A DNA stretch of 64,000 nucleotides from Vibrio ishigakensis. GTDB taxonomy: Bacteria > Pseudomonadota > Gammaproteobacteria > Enterobacterales > Vibrionaceae. Where the stretch lies: contig NZ_AP024882.1 in NCBI RefSeq assembly GCF_024347675.1, positions 992,001-1,056,000 of the forward strand, in the 5' to 3' direction. This document shows, in pieces, positions 52,654-62,613 of the stretch; position 1 is the first letter of the stretch, and the number at the start of each line of letters is the position of its first letter. The translations under genes were made by a program, and so were the position numbers. The notes under the pieces were generated by a model. The model made no database searches and was not told the origin of the DNA. It was given only the letters and a program-made list of their open reading frames with translations.

Positions 52654-53742
52654 ATGAAAATAACTCTAGTTACTCTTGATATAACTCTAAAAGGAGGGAT
52701 AGAAAGAGTAGTATCTATTTTGGCATCCTATTTTTATCAACAAGAAATTCACGTTAAAATAGTATCCGTATTTAAAAGTAATAAAAATATTAGCTATAGC
52801 TTACCAGATAACATTGAAGTTGAGTATTTGTGCGATTCAGAATATAAAAACGAAACTTTATCTTCTAGGCTTAAAAATTATCTAGTTTTAATTATGTTAA
52901 TATTAAAGCTAAAAATTAGAAATGACGAAATCGTGATTTCTACTTTAACGAATATAAGCTGTATATTAGGATTTAGAAAAATTTTTGATAGAAAAATTAA
53001 GTTTATTGCAGCTGAACACTCCCAATACTACGCACACGGAAAGTTAGTGCGGTTCTTAAGGAAAGTCCTATTTAATAGTTGCGAATACGTGGTTTTACTA
53101 ACAAAGCAAGATAAGGAAATTTATAATTCTTTTCTTAACAAAAGCAAAGTATACTTGATAAGGAACCCTGTAAGCTATATACCTATTTTTTCTTCATCTC
53201 TAAACTACAAGAGGTTAGTCTCGATCGGTCGATTAGAACCTGTCAAAGGATATCAAGATCTTATTCCTGCACTTAGTCAATTCTTTAAAGTGCACAATGA
53301 TTGGAAATTAGATATTTATGGTGAAGGTTCTCTTAGAGGTAGGCTTGAGAAAATAATTATCGAGAATGATCTCGAAAACCATGTGTTTCTGAGAGGTTTT
53401 CATAATGATTTGCAAGCAGAGATCATGAACGCTTCTATATATCTCTGTTACTCCGAAACTGAAGCATTTCCAATGTCTTTTCTTGAAGCATTTTCTGTAG
53501 GTTTACCCATCATCTCTAACGACTGCCCATTTGGGCCAGGTGAAATAATTGATAATCGAATTAATGGCTTTCTAGTAAAAGATAAATATGAGTTTACAAA
53601 ACAGCTGTATTCTTTGGTTGAAGACGAGCATGTTTATTCAAATATGAGTCGAGCTGCACTTTCAAAATGTGACAGTTATAGCATTAATGAGATAGGACCA
53701 ATCTGGATTGAATTAATAGGCAATTGTCAAAGGAAACGTTAA
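52654..53742 (+). CDS. Family 4 glycosyltransferase
   Basis: The 362-residue GT-B-fold protein starts with a Rossmann-like N-terminus (ITLVTLDITLKGGIERVVSILASYF) and has the GT4 donor-binding features in its C-half: LVSIGRLEPVKGYQDLI, DIYGEGSLRGRLE, VFLRGFHNDL and the EX7E-type stretch SETEAFPMSFLEAFSVGLP (near residue 268). It would transfer a nucleotide-activated sugar with retention of configuration to the growing lipid-linked unit. It is close to GalNAc/glucosyl-type transferases of capsule loci, but the sugar is not fixed. It ends just before the next glycosyltransferase gene. Confidence 0.87.
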   Translation: MKITLVTLDITLKGGIERVVSILASYFYQQEIHVKIVSVFKSNKNISYSLPDNIEVEYLCDSEYKNETLSSRLKNYLVLIMLILKLKIRNDEIVISTLTNISCILGFRKIFDRKIKFIAAEHSQYYAHGKLVRFLRKVLFNSCEYVVLLTKQDKEIYNSFLNKSKVYLIRNPVSYIPIFSSSLNYKRLVSIGRLEPVKGYQDLIPALSQFFKVHNDWKLDIYGEGSLRGRLEKIIIENDLENHVFLRGFHNDLQAEIMNASIYLCYSETEAFPMSFLEAFSVGLPIISNDCPFGPGEIIDNRINGFLVKDKYEFTKQLYSLVEDEHVYSNMSRAALSKCDSYSINEIGPIWIELIGNCQRKR

Positions 53743-53744
53743 TA

Positions 53745-54548
53745 ATGAATTCAAGGGTAAATAAGGAACTTGATATAAATATAAGTGCAATTATACCCCT
53801 ATACAATGGTTCAAGAACCATTGTTAGAGCTCTAAGATCAATTGAAAATCAAACTTTCCGATTTAAAGAAGTTGTAATAGTTAACGATGGCAGCTCAGAT
53901 GATTCGGTTGAGAAGGTCGAAGAATTTAAAAAGACCTCAACCTTAAATATTCGTATTCTTAGCCAAGAAAACTCAGGTGTTTCTTGTGCAAGGAATCTTG
54001 GAATATTGAATGCGACGTCTGATTATGTTGCATTTTTAGACTGTGACGATGAATGGCTACCAAACAAAACTCGTAATCAACTGGATATTATTGAAGGTAG
54101 CGATTTTGATTTAATTGGTGGTTATCACTTCCCTCTAAGGCAACAATACTCCAAACCATTCAGGCTAGTTTCGGTGGGGCAACAGTTATTCAAGAATTAC
54201 TTTCAGACTTCTACGATTATTGTTAGGCGAGACACAATACTTAAATTCGGGGGGTTTTATGAAATGCAAACACATGCCGAAGAAGGAAGATTCTATTTTG
54301 AGTTGTTGAAATTTAACGATCTCGTGCTTATCAATGAACAAGTTGTTATCTATGATGGTGGTGAAAAAACAGGTTTCGGTGATTCTGGATTATCTAGGAA
54401 TATTGATAAAATGCACGCTGGCGAGATTAGCAACATAAAATTTGCTAGAGTTAATAATAATGTTCCTACGTTAATATATCTAGCATCACTATTATTCGCC
54501 AAAATTAAATACTATAGAAGGAAGTTGATTTTTGTTTTCAAAGATTAA
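53745..54548 (+). CDS. Family 2 glycosyltransferase
   Basis: Start ATG 53745, with AAAGGAA at 53730-53736; an earlier in-frame TTG at 53724 would overlap the previous gene. The 267-residue protein has the GT2 opening ISAIIPLYNGSRTIVRALRS, VVIVNDGSSDDSV, and VAFLDCDDEW (the DxDD motif, near residue 92). A later YEMQTHAEEGRFYFELL sits at the expected catalytic-base region. The donor sugar is unknown. It overlaps the downstream acyltransferase by 17 bases. Confidence 0.85.
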   Translation: MNSRVNKELDINISAIIPLYNGSRTIVRALRSIENQTFRFKEVVIVNDGSSDDSVEKVEEFKKTSTLNIRILSQENSGVSCARNLGILNATSDYVAFLDCDDEWLPNKTRNQLDIIEGSDFDLIGGYHFPLRQQYSKPFRLVSVGQQLFKNYFQTSTIIVRRDTILKFGGFYEMQTHAEEGRFYFELLKFNDLVLINEQVVIYDGGEKTGFGDSGLSRNIDKMHAGEISNIKFARVNNNVPTLIYLASLLFAKIKYYRRKLIFVFKD

Positions 54549-55092
54549 ATTGATTAAGCTTTTATGGATGCTAAGAGCTCTTCTTATGAAAGTTCGCTTT
54601 GGAAAGTTCGGATATTTTAGTTATTTGGGTAAACCTATGTTTATTTCCGGGCACAGAAATCTATATTTTGACTCTCATGTTAGGATATTTCCGAACTGCA
54701 GAATTGAGTCATTAGGTGGTAGAGTCTTAGTAGGTTCTAATACGTCAATAGGTCATAATCTGCACATGATCTCTAGTAATTGCATATATATTTCTGAGAA
54801 TACTACTTTATCCGCGAATGTTTTTATCTCAGATACAGATCATTCATACTCAATAATTGGTCAGCACATTATGGAGCAACCTCACGAAATCAAAGAAGTT
54901 AGCATAGGCAGGAATTCATTTATTGGCTATGGAGCAGTTATTTTACCTGGCACGATTCTGGGTGAGCAGTGTGTAGTTGGTGCTAACTCTGTGGTTAGAG
55001 GTAAGTTCCCAAGTTTTGCGGTCATTGCGGGTAACCCTGCAAAAATTATTAAACGATACGATCAAGAGAAAGATAAGTGGATTAAGGTTTAG
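54532..55092 (+). CDS. Left-handed beta-helix acyltransferase
   Basis: 186 residues from TTG 54532 with GAAGGAAG upstream; no ATG exists before residue 13. Hexapeptide-repeat layout with an N-terminal amphipathic helix, then IRSLGGRVLVGSNTSIGHN-like turns, VSIGRNSFIGYGAVILPGTI and VVGANSVVRGKFPSFAVIAGNPAKI, which is the standard tail of WcaF/LacA/CysE-type O-acetyltransferases. Trimer and acetyl-CoA use are expected from the family. It would acetylate a sugar in the repeat unit; the SGNH protein might have the opposite or a related role. Confidence 0.83.
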   Translation: MFSKIKLIKLLWMLRALLMKVRFGKFGYFSYLGKPMFISGHRNLYFDSHVRIFPNCRIESLGGRVLVGSNTSIGHNLHMISSNCIYISENTTLSANVFISDTDHSYSIIGQHIMEQPHEIKEVSIGRNSFIGYGAVILPGTILGEQCVVGANSVVRGKFPSFAVIAGNPAKIIKRYDQEKDKWIKV

Positions 55093-55099
55093 CAAAGTA

Positions 55100-56110
55100 A
55101 TGGTTATTTCTTCTAGCAATAAGAAAAACAAAAGAATGATGTTGCTTGCCCCAAATTTTTTCGGTTACGAAAAAAATATTCAGAATGAGATTGAAGATTT
55201 GGGTATAACAGTTTCATATTTTGATGAGCGTCCGTCTAATTCTACAGTGACGAAAGGATTGATAAGACTTGGCCTTTCATTTGCAATTAATAACAAGATC
55301 GATGCATATTATAGAAAAATATTATTAGATAACTTTGATTATTTATTGATTATTAATCCAGAAGCTGTCCCATTTTGGTTTATTAAAGAATTCAAGAGGG
55401 TAAATCCTCGATCGCAAGTGATTATATATACATGGGATTCCTTTGGAAATAAATCTAAAAATGCAAAATATATTAATTTGGTTGATAGATTTTATTCCTT
55501 CGATAATCATGATTCATCAATAGACAGCCGTATTATATTCTTGCCGCTTTTTTATGCTAGTGATTTTGGTGAAGTAGGTAAAAAAGTCACTAATGATTAT
55601 AAGTATAATGCTTGCTTTGTCGGTACTCTTCATAGCAGTAGGTATAATTATGTCAACGCAGTAGAATCAGAATTAAAGAAGCACTCAGGTAAGATAAATT
55701 TATTTAAGTTTTTCTATTTCCAAAGTAAAGTTGTCTTATATTTGAAATATTTGTTTTCTAACGAGTTTTCTGACGTTCCTGTTAAGGATGTTTCGTTTTC
55801 AAAATTGAGTAGAAACGAAGTAGTGAGTGTTATCTCTGATTCTCGTATAGTGATCGATCTTGAGCATAAAAAGCAAAAAGGACTAACGATGCGTACTATT
55901 GAAGCATTAGGTGCTAAACGGAAGTTAATAACAACTAATAAAGAAATTATACATTATGACTTCTATTCTGAAGATAACATTCTCGTTGTTGACCGTAATG
56001 ACGTAAACATCCCGCATAGATTTTTATTGGGAAATTTTAAAGAAATATCTGATGATATTTATACCAAATATTCAATCAGCAGTTGGGTAAAGAAAGTACT
56101 AGAATTATAA
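55100..56110 (+). CDS. CgeB/GT-like protein of the polysaccharide cluster
   Basis: 336 residues from ATG 55100; a longer in-frame stretch to 54977 overlaps the acyltransferase and is unlikely. The protein has a GT-B-like outline: RMMLLAPNFFGYEKNIQNEI at the start, IIYTWDSFGNKSKN mid-way, CFVGTLHSSRYNYVNAVE near residue 170, and a C-terminal MRTIEALGAKRKLITTNKEI that resembles the donor-binding part of CgeB and related glycosyltransferases. It is therefore probably the fifth transferase of the locus. The match is by layout only. Confidence 0.6.
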   Translation: MVISSSNKKNKRMMLLAPNFFGYEKNIQNEIEDLGITVSYFDERPSNSTVTKGLIRLGLSFAINNKIDAYYRKILLDNFDYLLIINPEAVPFWFIKEFKRVNPRSQVIIYTWDSFGNKSKNAKYINLVDRFYSFDNHDSSIDSRIIFLPLFYASDFGEVGKKVTNDYKYNACFVGTLHSSRYNYVNAVESELKKHSGKINLFKFFYFQSKVVLYLKYLFSNEFSDVPVKDVSFSKLSRNEVVSVISDSRIVIDLEHKKQKGLTMRTIEALGAKRKLITTNKEIIHYDFYSEDNILVVDRNDVNIPHRFLLGNFKEISDDIYTKYSISSWVKKVLEL

Positions 56111-56125
56111 ATTGGAGAAGCAGAT

Positions 56126-57256
56126 TTGAAAATATTAATTACTGGCGGTGCAGGATTTATTGGGTCTAGGTTAGTAGAGTCTCTATTTGAAAAAGGCCAC
56201 GATTTACGTGTTATAGACAATTTATCTCCTCAGATACATGGTGATGACCCCTTTAACTCAGATTTATTTGCTAAAATTCAGGGAAAATGTGATTTTCATC
56301 ACCAAGATATAGCTAAGATTAGTGATTGGGAACGGTTTCTTGCTGATGTCGATGTCCTTGTGCACCTAGCAGCCGAAACTGGAACAGGCCAGTCTATGTA
56401 TGAGATAGGTAAATACAATTTAGTTAATTGTCAAGCGACAGCAAACATTGCAGATTTTATTGTAAACAATAAAACCAAACTTAAAAATGTTATTGTTAGT
56501 TCTTCGCGCGCAGTTTACGGAGAGGGTAAATACAAATGTCTTGAGCATGGTATTCATTATCCCGGTGCTCGTCGCGTTTCGGATATGGAACGTGCAATAT
56601 TCGAACCTCTATGTCCGGTATGTGATTCGGAATTACAAATGATACCTACAACTGAGGAGTCTCCAGTATCGCCAGCATCAATTTATGGTTTATCCAAATA
56701 CAACCAAGAGCAAACGCTTTTAATTGCTTGCTCGAGTATAGGTATTAATACTATTTCTTTGAGATATCAAAACGTGTATGGTCCCGGGCAGTCTCTTTCT
56801 AATCCATATACAGGGATATTATCCATATTTTCTAACCGTATATTGGATGGCAAGGATATTAACATATTCGAGGATGGATTAGAATCTCGTGATTTTGTTT
56901 ATATAGAAGATGTTGTTCAAGCTACAGAATCCGCTATCTATAACTCAAATGGGTATACAGGTATAATAAATGTGGGAACCGGAGTCAAAACGTCTGTGTT
57001 GGATGTTTTATCTCACTTACAGTCAAATTATGAGAAGGAATCAGATTTTACTATATCTGGTGACTTCCGAGTTGGGGATATTCGACATAACGTAGCCGAT
57101 ATTACGTTGCTCAAAGAAAAATTAAACTTTATCCCCAAGGTTAGTTTCTCTGAAGGTATTGAAAAATTCTGTAAGTGGGTATCGGCTCAAAATAGGGGCG
57201 TAGATAACTACGAAGATAGTCTTTCTGAGATGAAAGATAAAGGCCTTCTAAAGTAA
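56126..57256 (+). CDS. NAD-dependent epimerase, probable dTDP-L-rhamnose 4-epimerase
   Basis: 376 residues starting at TTG 56126 (GGAGAAG upstream). NAD-binding motif [11 protein letters not shown] is at residues 6-16, and the SDR catalytic tyrosine and lysine are YGLSK (near 188-192). An unusual four-residue metal-like cluster, KCLEHG (near 138) and CPVC (near 162-165), interrupts the domain. This cysteine insert is typical of WbiB/Tll-type enzymes that convert dTDP-L-rhamnose to dTDP-6-deoxy-L-talose. The complete rfbBADC set follows directly, which supplies the proposed substrate. A UDP-glucose or other 4-epimerase is the alternative. AT-rich like the genes upstream. Confidence 0.72.
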   Translation: MKILITGGAGFIGSRLVESLFEKGHDLRVIDNLSPQIHGDDPFNSDLFAKIQGKCDFHHQDIAKISDWERFLADVDVLVHLAAETGTGQSMYEIGKYNLVNCQATANIADFIVNNKTKLKNVIVSSSRAVYGEGKYKCLEHGIHYPGARRVSDMERAIFEPLCPVCDSELQMIPTTEESPVSPASIYGLSKYNQEQTLLIACSSIGINTISLRYQNVYGPGQSLSNPYTGILSIFSNRILDGKDINIFEDGLESRDFVYIEDVVQATESAIYNSNGYTGIINVGTGVKTSVLDVLSHLQSNYEKESDFTISGDFRVGDIRHNVADITLLKEKLNFIPKVSFSEGIEKFCKWVSAQNRGVDNYEDSLSEMKDKGLLK

Positions 57257-57287
57257 ACAAAGTTCTTATTTATTTGGGTTTTAAAAT

Positions 57288-58352
57288 ATGAAAATTCTGA
57301 TCACAGGTGGTGCTGGGTTTATCGGCTCTGCGGTTATACGTCACGTTATTTCAAATACTCAAGAGACTATTGTTAATGTCGATAAATTAACTTACGCAGG
57401 TAACCTCGAATCACTTTCTGAAATCGAATTAAACGAACGTTATACGTTTGAAAAAGTTGATATTTGTGATCGTGCAGAGTTAGATCGAATTTTCTCTGAG
57501 CATCAACCGGATGCTGTGATGCACTTGGCTGCCGAGTCTCATGTAGACCGCTCCATAGACGGTCCTTCTGCATTTATTGAGACTAATATCGTCGGCACTT
57601 ATGTACTTCTTGAAGCGACAAGAGCATATTGGAACAAACTGGGTGAAGACAAGAAAAAAGCGTTCCGTTTCCACCACATTTCTACGGATGAGGTATATGG
57701 GGATTTAGAAGGTACGGACGACCTATTTAACGAAACCACTTCTTATGAGCCATCAAGCCCGTATTCAGCTTCTAAAGCATCCAGTGACCATCTTGTCCGG
57801 GCTTGGCTTCGCACCTACGGTTTACCTACGATTGTGACCAACTGCTCCAACAACTATGGCCCCTATCACTTCCCAGAGAAGCTTATCCCATTGATGATTC
57901 TTAACGCTATCTCAGGTAAGGCACTGCCGGTCTACGGCGATGGCATGCAAATTCGTGATTGGCTGTACGTAGAAGACCACGCGCGCGCACTTTACAAAGT
58001 CGTGAGTGAAGGCGAGGTCGGCGAGACCTACAATATTGGCGGACATAATGAAAAAGCCAATATCGAGGTAGTACAAACCATCTGTTCATTGCTCGAAGAA
58101 CTGGTACCAAACAAGCCGAAAGGTGTTGAGTCTTATAACGATTTGATTACTTATGTCACTGACCGCCCAGGCCATGATGTTCGTTACGCTATCGACGCGT
58201 CGAAAATTGAGCGAGAACTGGGTTGGACGCCAGAAGAAACGTTCGAGTCTGGCATCCGCAAGACTGTAGAGTGGTATCTAAATAATAAAGAGTGGTGGAG
58301 TCGCGTACTTGATGGCTCTTACGCAGGCGAGCGTTTAGGAGTGAAACAATAA
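57288..58352 (+). CDS. rfbB: dTDP-glucose 4,6-dehydratase
   Basis: It makes dTDP-4-keto-6-deoxyglucose, the second step of dTDP-rhamnose synthesis. The 354-residue protein has the NAD-binding [11 protein letters not shown], the active-site [11 protein letters not shown] (Thr-Asp-Glu, near 133-135) and the catalytic [11 protein letters not shown]. Length and motifs match RfbB/RmlB. Its stop overlaps the rfbA start by one base. From this gene on, base composition returns to that of the rest of the chromosome segment. Confidence 0.96.
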   Translation: MKILITGGAGFIGSAVIRHVISNTQETIVNVDKLTYAGNLESLSEIELNERYTFEKVDICDRAELDRIFSEHQPDAVMHLAAESHVDRSIDGPSAFIETNIVGTYVLLEATRAYWNKLGEDKKKAFRFHHISTDEVYGDLEGTDDLFNETTSYEPSSPYSASKASSDHLVRAWLRTYGLPTIVTNCSNNYGPYHFPEKLIPLMILNAISGKALPVYGDGMQIRDWLYVEDHARALYKVVSEGEVGETYNIGGHNEKANIEVVQTICSLLEELVPNKPKGVESYNDLITYVTDRPGHDVRYAIDASKIERELGWTPEETFESGIRKTVEWYLNNKEWWSRVLDGSYAGERLGVKQ

Positions 58353-59224
58353 TGAAAGGGATTGTTTTAGCGGGCGGTTCCGGTACACGTCTGTATCCAA
58401 TTACTCGTGGTGTGTCGAAACAGTTGTTGCCACTCTACGATAAACCAATGGTGTATTACCCGATTTCTACACTCATGTTGGCTGGCATTCGTGACATTCT
58501 GATTATCACCACACCAGAAGATAGCGACAGTTTCAAACGCCTACTTGGTGATGGCTCGGATTACGGTATTAACCTTGAATATGCAGTGCAGCCGAACCCA
58601 GATGGTCTCGCGCAAGCGTTCCTAATTGGCGAAGAGTTCATCGGTGATGATAACTGTTGTCTGGTACTGGGTGACAACATCTTCTATGGTCAACATTTTA
58701 GTGATGCATTAAAGCGAGCGGCGAGCAAAGAGCAAGGTGCGACTGTATTTGGGTATCAAGTAAAAGACCCTGAACGGTTTGGTGTCGTTGAGTTTGATGA
58801 CAACATGCGTGCAGTGTCCATTGAAGAAAAACCTGAAGTGCCAAAATCTAACTACGCAGTCACTGGGTTGTATTTCTATGATAACCGTGTGAACGAGATG
58901 GCAAAGCAGGTGAAGCCATCTGAGCGTGGTGAGCTTGAGATTACCACTCTCAATGAAATGTACTTGAACGATGGTTCTCTAAACGTAGAGTTGCTGGGTC
59001 GCGGATTTGCTTGGTTGGATACGGGTACTCACGAGTCTTTGCATGAAGCCTCTTCCTTTGTTCAGACTATCGAGAACGTACAAGGCTTAAAAGTGGCCTG
59101 TTTAGAAGAAATTGCGTTCAATAACGGTTGGCTATCTAAAGAACAGTTAACTTCGCTTGCACAGCCTATGATGAAAAATGAGTACGGTCAGTATTTAATG
59201 AGAATTGTTGAGGATGCAGAGTAA
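58352..59224 (+). CDS. rfbA: Glucose-1-phosphate thymidylyltransferase
   Basis: The 290-residue protein has the nucleotidyltransferase start [14 protein letters not shown] with the catalytic GGxGxRL, then [34 protein letters not shown], and [15 protein letters not shown]. It activates glucose-1-phosphate with dTTP and is normally feedback-inhibited by dTDP-rhamnose. It overlaps rfbB and rfbD by one base each, so the genes are translationally coupled. Confidence 0.96.
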   Translation: MKGIVLAGGSGTRLYPITRGVSKQLLPLYDKPMVYYPISTLMLAGIRDILIITTPEDSDSFKRLLGDGSDYGINLEYAVQPNPDGLAQAFLIGEEFIGDDNCCLVLGDNIFYGQHFSDALKRAASKEQGATVFGYQVKDPERFGVVEFDDNMRAVSIEEKPEVPKSNYAVTGLYFYDNRVNEMAKQVKPSERGELEITTLNEMYLNDGSLNVELLGRGFAWLDTGTHESLHEASSFVQTIENVQGLKVACLEEIAFNNGWLSKEQLTSLAQPMMKNEYGQYLMRIVEDAE

Positions 59225-60099
59225 TGCGTATTTTAGTGACCGGGTGCAATGGCCAAGTGGGTCATTGCCTAGTGGAGCAACTCAAGGATAAAGTTGAGCT
59301 GCTTGCTATTGACCGTGCAGAACTGGACATTACTGACTGCGATGCAGTGTTTCAAACAGTCATGGAGTTTAAGCCTGACTTCATTATCAATGCTGCTGCA
59401 CATACTGCAGTGGACAAGGCTGAGGAAGAAATTGACCTTTCTTATGCAATTAATCGCGATGGACCGCTTTATTTGGCTGAAGCCGCTAAGTTAGTTGATG
59501 CGACAATTCTGCATATTTCCACGGATTACGTTTTTCCAGGCAACAAAGATGGCGAGTATGTTGAAGATGATGAAACGGGCCCACTGGGTATCTATGGAAA
59601 AAGTAAACTAGCCGGCGAGATTGCTTTGGCCGAGGCAAATGATAAACACATCATTTTGAGAACCGCTTGGGTCTTCGGAGAGCATGGTAATAACTTTGTG
59701 AAAACCATGCTGAGACTGGGTAAAGACAGAGATTCCCTGAATATAGTGGGTGATCAATTTGGCGGGCCAACGCATGCCGGTGATATTGCAAGTGCACTAG
59801 TTGAAATGACCGAGCACTTGTACAAAGAGGCGAGTCCGTCCACATACGGCGTTTACCATTTCTCCGGCTATCCACATGTGAGTTGGTTTGAGTTTGCACA
59901 GGCAATATTCTCTAAAGCAGAGAAGGCGTCACTTTTAACTGCGCCGGCGTTAAGCTCAATTACTACGGATATGTATCCTACTCCCGCATCACGCCCGGAA
60001 AACTCAAAAATGAATTGTGTCAAAATCAAGCAAGTGTTCGGCATTGAGCCGAGTGATTGGCAGGCGGCACTTACAAATATTAAAGCTTATACAGGTTAA
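59224..60099 (+). CDS. rfbD: dTDP-4-dehydrorhamnose reductase
   Basis: 291 residues with the NAD(P)-binding GCNGQVGHCLVEQL, the reductase signature INAAAHTAVDKAEEE, STDYVFPGN, and the catalytic YGKSKLAGE (Tyr-X3-Lys). It reduces dTDP-4-dehydrorhamnose, the last step to dTDP-L-rhamnose, which can then be 4-epimerised by the gene at 56126. It starts on the last base of rfbA and ends 3 bases before rfbC. Confidence 0.95.
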   Translation: MRILVTGCNGQVGHCLVEQLKDKVELLAIDRAELDITDCDAVFQTVMEFKPDFIINAAAHTAVDKAEEEIDLSYAINRDGPLYLAEAAKLVDATILHISTDYVFPGNKDGEYVEDDETGPLGIYGKSKLAGEIALAEANDKHIILRTAWVFGEHGNNFVKTMLRLGKDRDSLNIVGDQFGGPTHAGDIASALVEMTEHLYKEASPSTYGVYHFSGYPHVSWFEFAQAIFSKAEKASLLTAPALSSITTDMYPTPASRPENSKMNCVKIKQVFGIEPSDWQAALTNIKAYTG

Positions 60100-60102
60100 A
60101 CC

Positions 60103-60654
60103 ATGAATGTAATTGATACTGACATCCCTGATGTGAAAATTATTGAACCATCGGTGTTTGGTGATGAGCGTGGTTTCTTTATGGAAACTTGGCAACAAAA
60201 GAAATTTGAAGAGCTTGTAACTGGCAAACCGACCCAATTTGTTCAGGACAATCACTCTAAATCAAAACAAGGTATCTTACGAGGTTTGCACTATCAAACT
60301 GAAAATATGCAAGGCAAACTAGTACGAGTGGTGTCAGGTGAAGTGTTTGATGTCGCTGTTGATGTTCGTAAAGACTCACCAACATTTGGTCAATGGGTAG
60401 GAGTGTACCTATCGGCTGAAAATAAAAGGCAACTTTGGATACCAGAGGGTTTTGCACATGGCTTTTATGTAACCTCTGAAGAGGCAGAGTTTGTTTATAA
60501 ATGTACTGATTTTTATAACCCTACGTCTGAAATTTGTATTATTTGGGATGACACTCATCTGAGTATTGATTGGCCTTTAGGAGATAAAAAACCATTACTT
60601 TCACCTAAGGATTCTGGTGGTGTTAATTTTATGGAAATAAATAATCTAATTTAA
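60103..60654 (+). CDS. rfbC: dTDP-4-dehydrorhamnose 3,5-epimerase
   Basis: 183 residues of the RmlC cupin family: VIEPSVFGDERGFFMETWQQ, QDNHSKSKQGILRGLHYQ (catalytic histidine), VFDVAVDVRKDSPTFGQWVG, IPEGFAHGFYV (second conserved histidine) and YKCTDFYNP. It epimerises dTDP-4-keto-6-deoxyglucose at C3 and C5. The order rfbB-A-D-C completes the dTDP-L-rhamnose pathway. No clear terminator follows. Confidence 0.95.
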   Translation: MNVIDTDIPDVKIIEPSVFGDERGFFMETWQQKKFEELVTGKPTQFVQDNHSKSKQGILRGLHYQTENMQGKLVRVVSGEVFDVAVDVRKDSPTFGQWVGVYLSAENKRQLWIPEGFAHGFYVTSEEAEFVYKCTDFYNPTSEICIIWDDTHLSIDWPLGDKKPLLSPKDSGGVNFMEINNLI

Positions 60655-61044
60655 ATTAGATAATGCGTTTCCATGTCAAGACTTTTGAAACATAATTGAT
60701 GGGTAATACGCCCCCCTTACGTGAAATATTGATAGATTTGATTTTCTACTTTTGTTTCTCTTTAAATTATTATTTTCATGAGGCAAGTTGGTTTTTCAAT
60801 TCTGCTTCTAGATAAGCCTAATATAAAAAATCTCATGGAGGTCGCGCTTCATGAGCCTATGGTCTTCGTTACCATTGTGATTTTTCACAGTACCAATGAT
60901 TATCGAGTTAGTTTGATATGCGGGGTAATAGAAGCTCCAAGATATAGCGAAAGTGGGCGTTCCGATGTGCCTGCTTTATGGGTTGATAGTCGTTACCACT
61001 ATCCCTCTTTTCATTGGTTTGTAATAAAGGATTTGATTCGAAAA
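60655..61044. other. Gap before cysD
   Basis: These 390 bases lie between rfbC and the chosen cysD start. The cysD frame is open from 60778, but the 89 extra residues have no family resemblance, so I treat them as non-coding leader. No repeat, terminator or clear promoter was recognised. Confidence 0.5.
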
Positions 61045-61959
61045 ATGAACATTTCTCCAGAGCGTATGACTCACCTAAAACAGTTAGAAGCTGAGTCAAT
61101 TCATATCATGCGCGAAGTGGCGGCTGAGTTTGACAACCCAGTGATGCTGTATTCGGTGGGTAAAGACTCTTCAGTGATGCTACACCTTGCACAAAAGGCG
61201 TTTGCGCCAGGTATCCCGCCGTTTCCATTGATGCACGTAGACACCACGTGGAAATTCAAAGAAATGATTGAATTTCGTGACTACATGGCAGAAAAGCTGG
61301 GCATGAAGTTGATTGTTCACCAAAACCCAGAGGGTTTGGAGATGAACATCAGCCCGTTTGTACATGGCAGTTCTCTGCACACTGACGTTATGAAAACTCA
61401 GGGTCTGAAACAAGCGCTAGACAAACATGGCTTTGACGCGGCGTTTGGCGGTGCACGCCGTGACGAAGAGAAGTCACGTGCGAAAGAGCGCGTATACTCG
61501 TTTCGTGATGAGCACCACCGTTGGGACCCTAAAAACCAACGTCCTGAGCTGTGGAACATCTACAACGGTAAAGTGAACAAAGGTGAGAGCATTCGTGTAT
61601 TCCCTCTGTCTAACTGGACTGAGTTGGATATCTGGCAATACATCTACCTAGAGAACATCGAAATCCCAGGTCTGTACCTAGCGGCGAAACGCCCAGTGGT
61701 TGAGCGTGACGGAATGCTTATCATGAAAGACGATGACCGCATGGAACTCAAAGACGGTGAAGTGGTAGAAGAGAAGATGGTGCGTTTCCGTACGCTGGGT
61801 TGCTACCCACTGACCGGTGCGGTGGAATCTGAAGCAACCACGCTTCCTGAAATCATTCAAGAGATGCTACTGACCACGACCTCTGAGCGTCAAGGCCGCG
61901 CCATTGACCACGACAGTGCTGGCTCAATGGAGAAGAAGAAACGCGAAGGTTACTTCTAA
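61045..61959 (+). CDS. cysD: Sulfate adenylyltransferase subunit 2
   Basis: With CysN it makes adenosine 5'-phosphosulfate (APS) from ATP and sulfate. I start at ATG 61045 (MNISPERM), giving 304 residues, the normal length; the frame is open for 89 codons more upstream without family resemblance. The PP-loop is [14 protein letters not shown] (near residue 35), followed by [30 protein letters not shown] and [21 protein letters not shown], all typical of CysD. It is 6 bases from cysC, and unusually cysN is not the next gene. Located directly beside a capsule locus with two sulfotransferases. Confidence 0.95.
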   Translation: MNISPERMTHLKQLEAESIHIMREVAAEFDNPVMLYSVGKDSSVMLHLAQKAFAPGIPPFPLMHVDTTWKFKEMIEFRDYMAEKLGMKLIVHQNPEGLEMNISPFVHGSSLHTDVMKTQGLKQALDKHGFDAAFGGARRDEEKSRAKERVYSFRDEHHRWDPKNQRPELWNIYNGKVNKGESIRVFPLSNWTELDIWQYIYLENIEIPGLYLAAKRPVVERDGMLIMKDDDRMELKDGEVVEEKMVRFRTLGCYPLTGAVESEATTLPEIIQEMLLTTTSERQGRAIDHDSAGSMEKKKREGYF

Positions 61960-61965
61960 TTCATT

Positions 61966-62612
<647 letters not shown>

Positions 62613-62613
<1 letters not shown>

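Noticed and set aside
54977..55099. Longer N-terminus for the CgeB-like gene
   Set aside because: It overlaps the end of the acyltransferase in another frame; ATG 55100 is more plausible.
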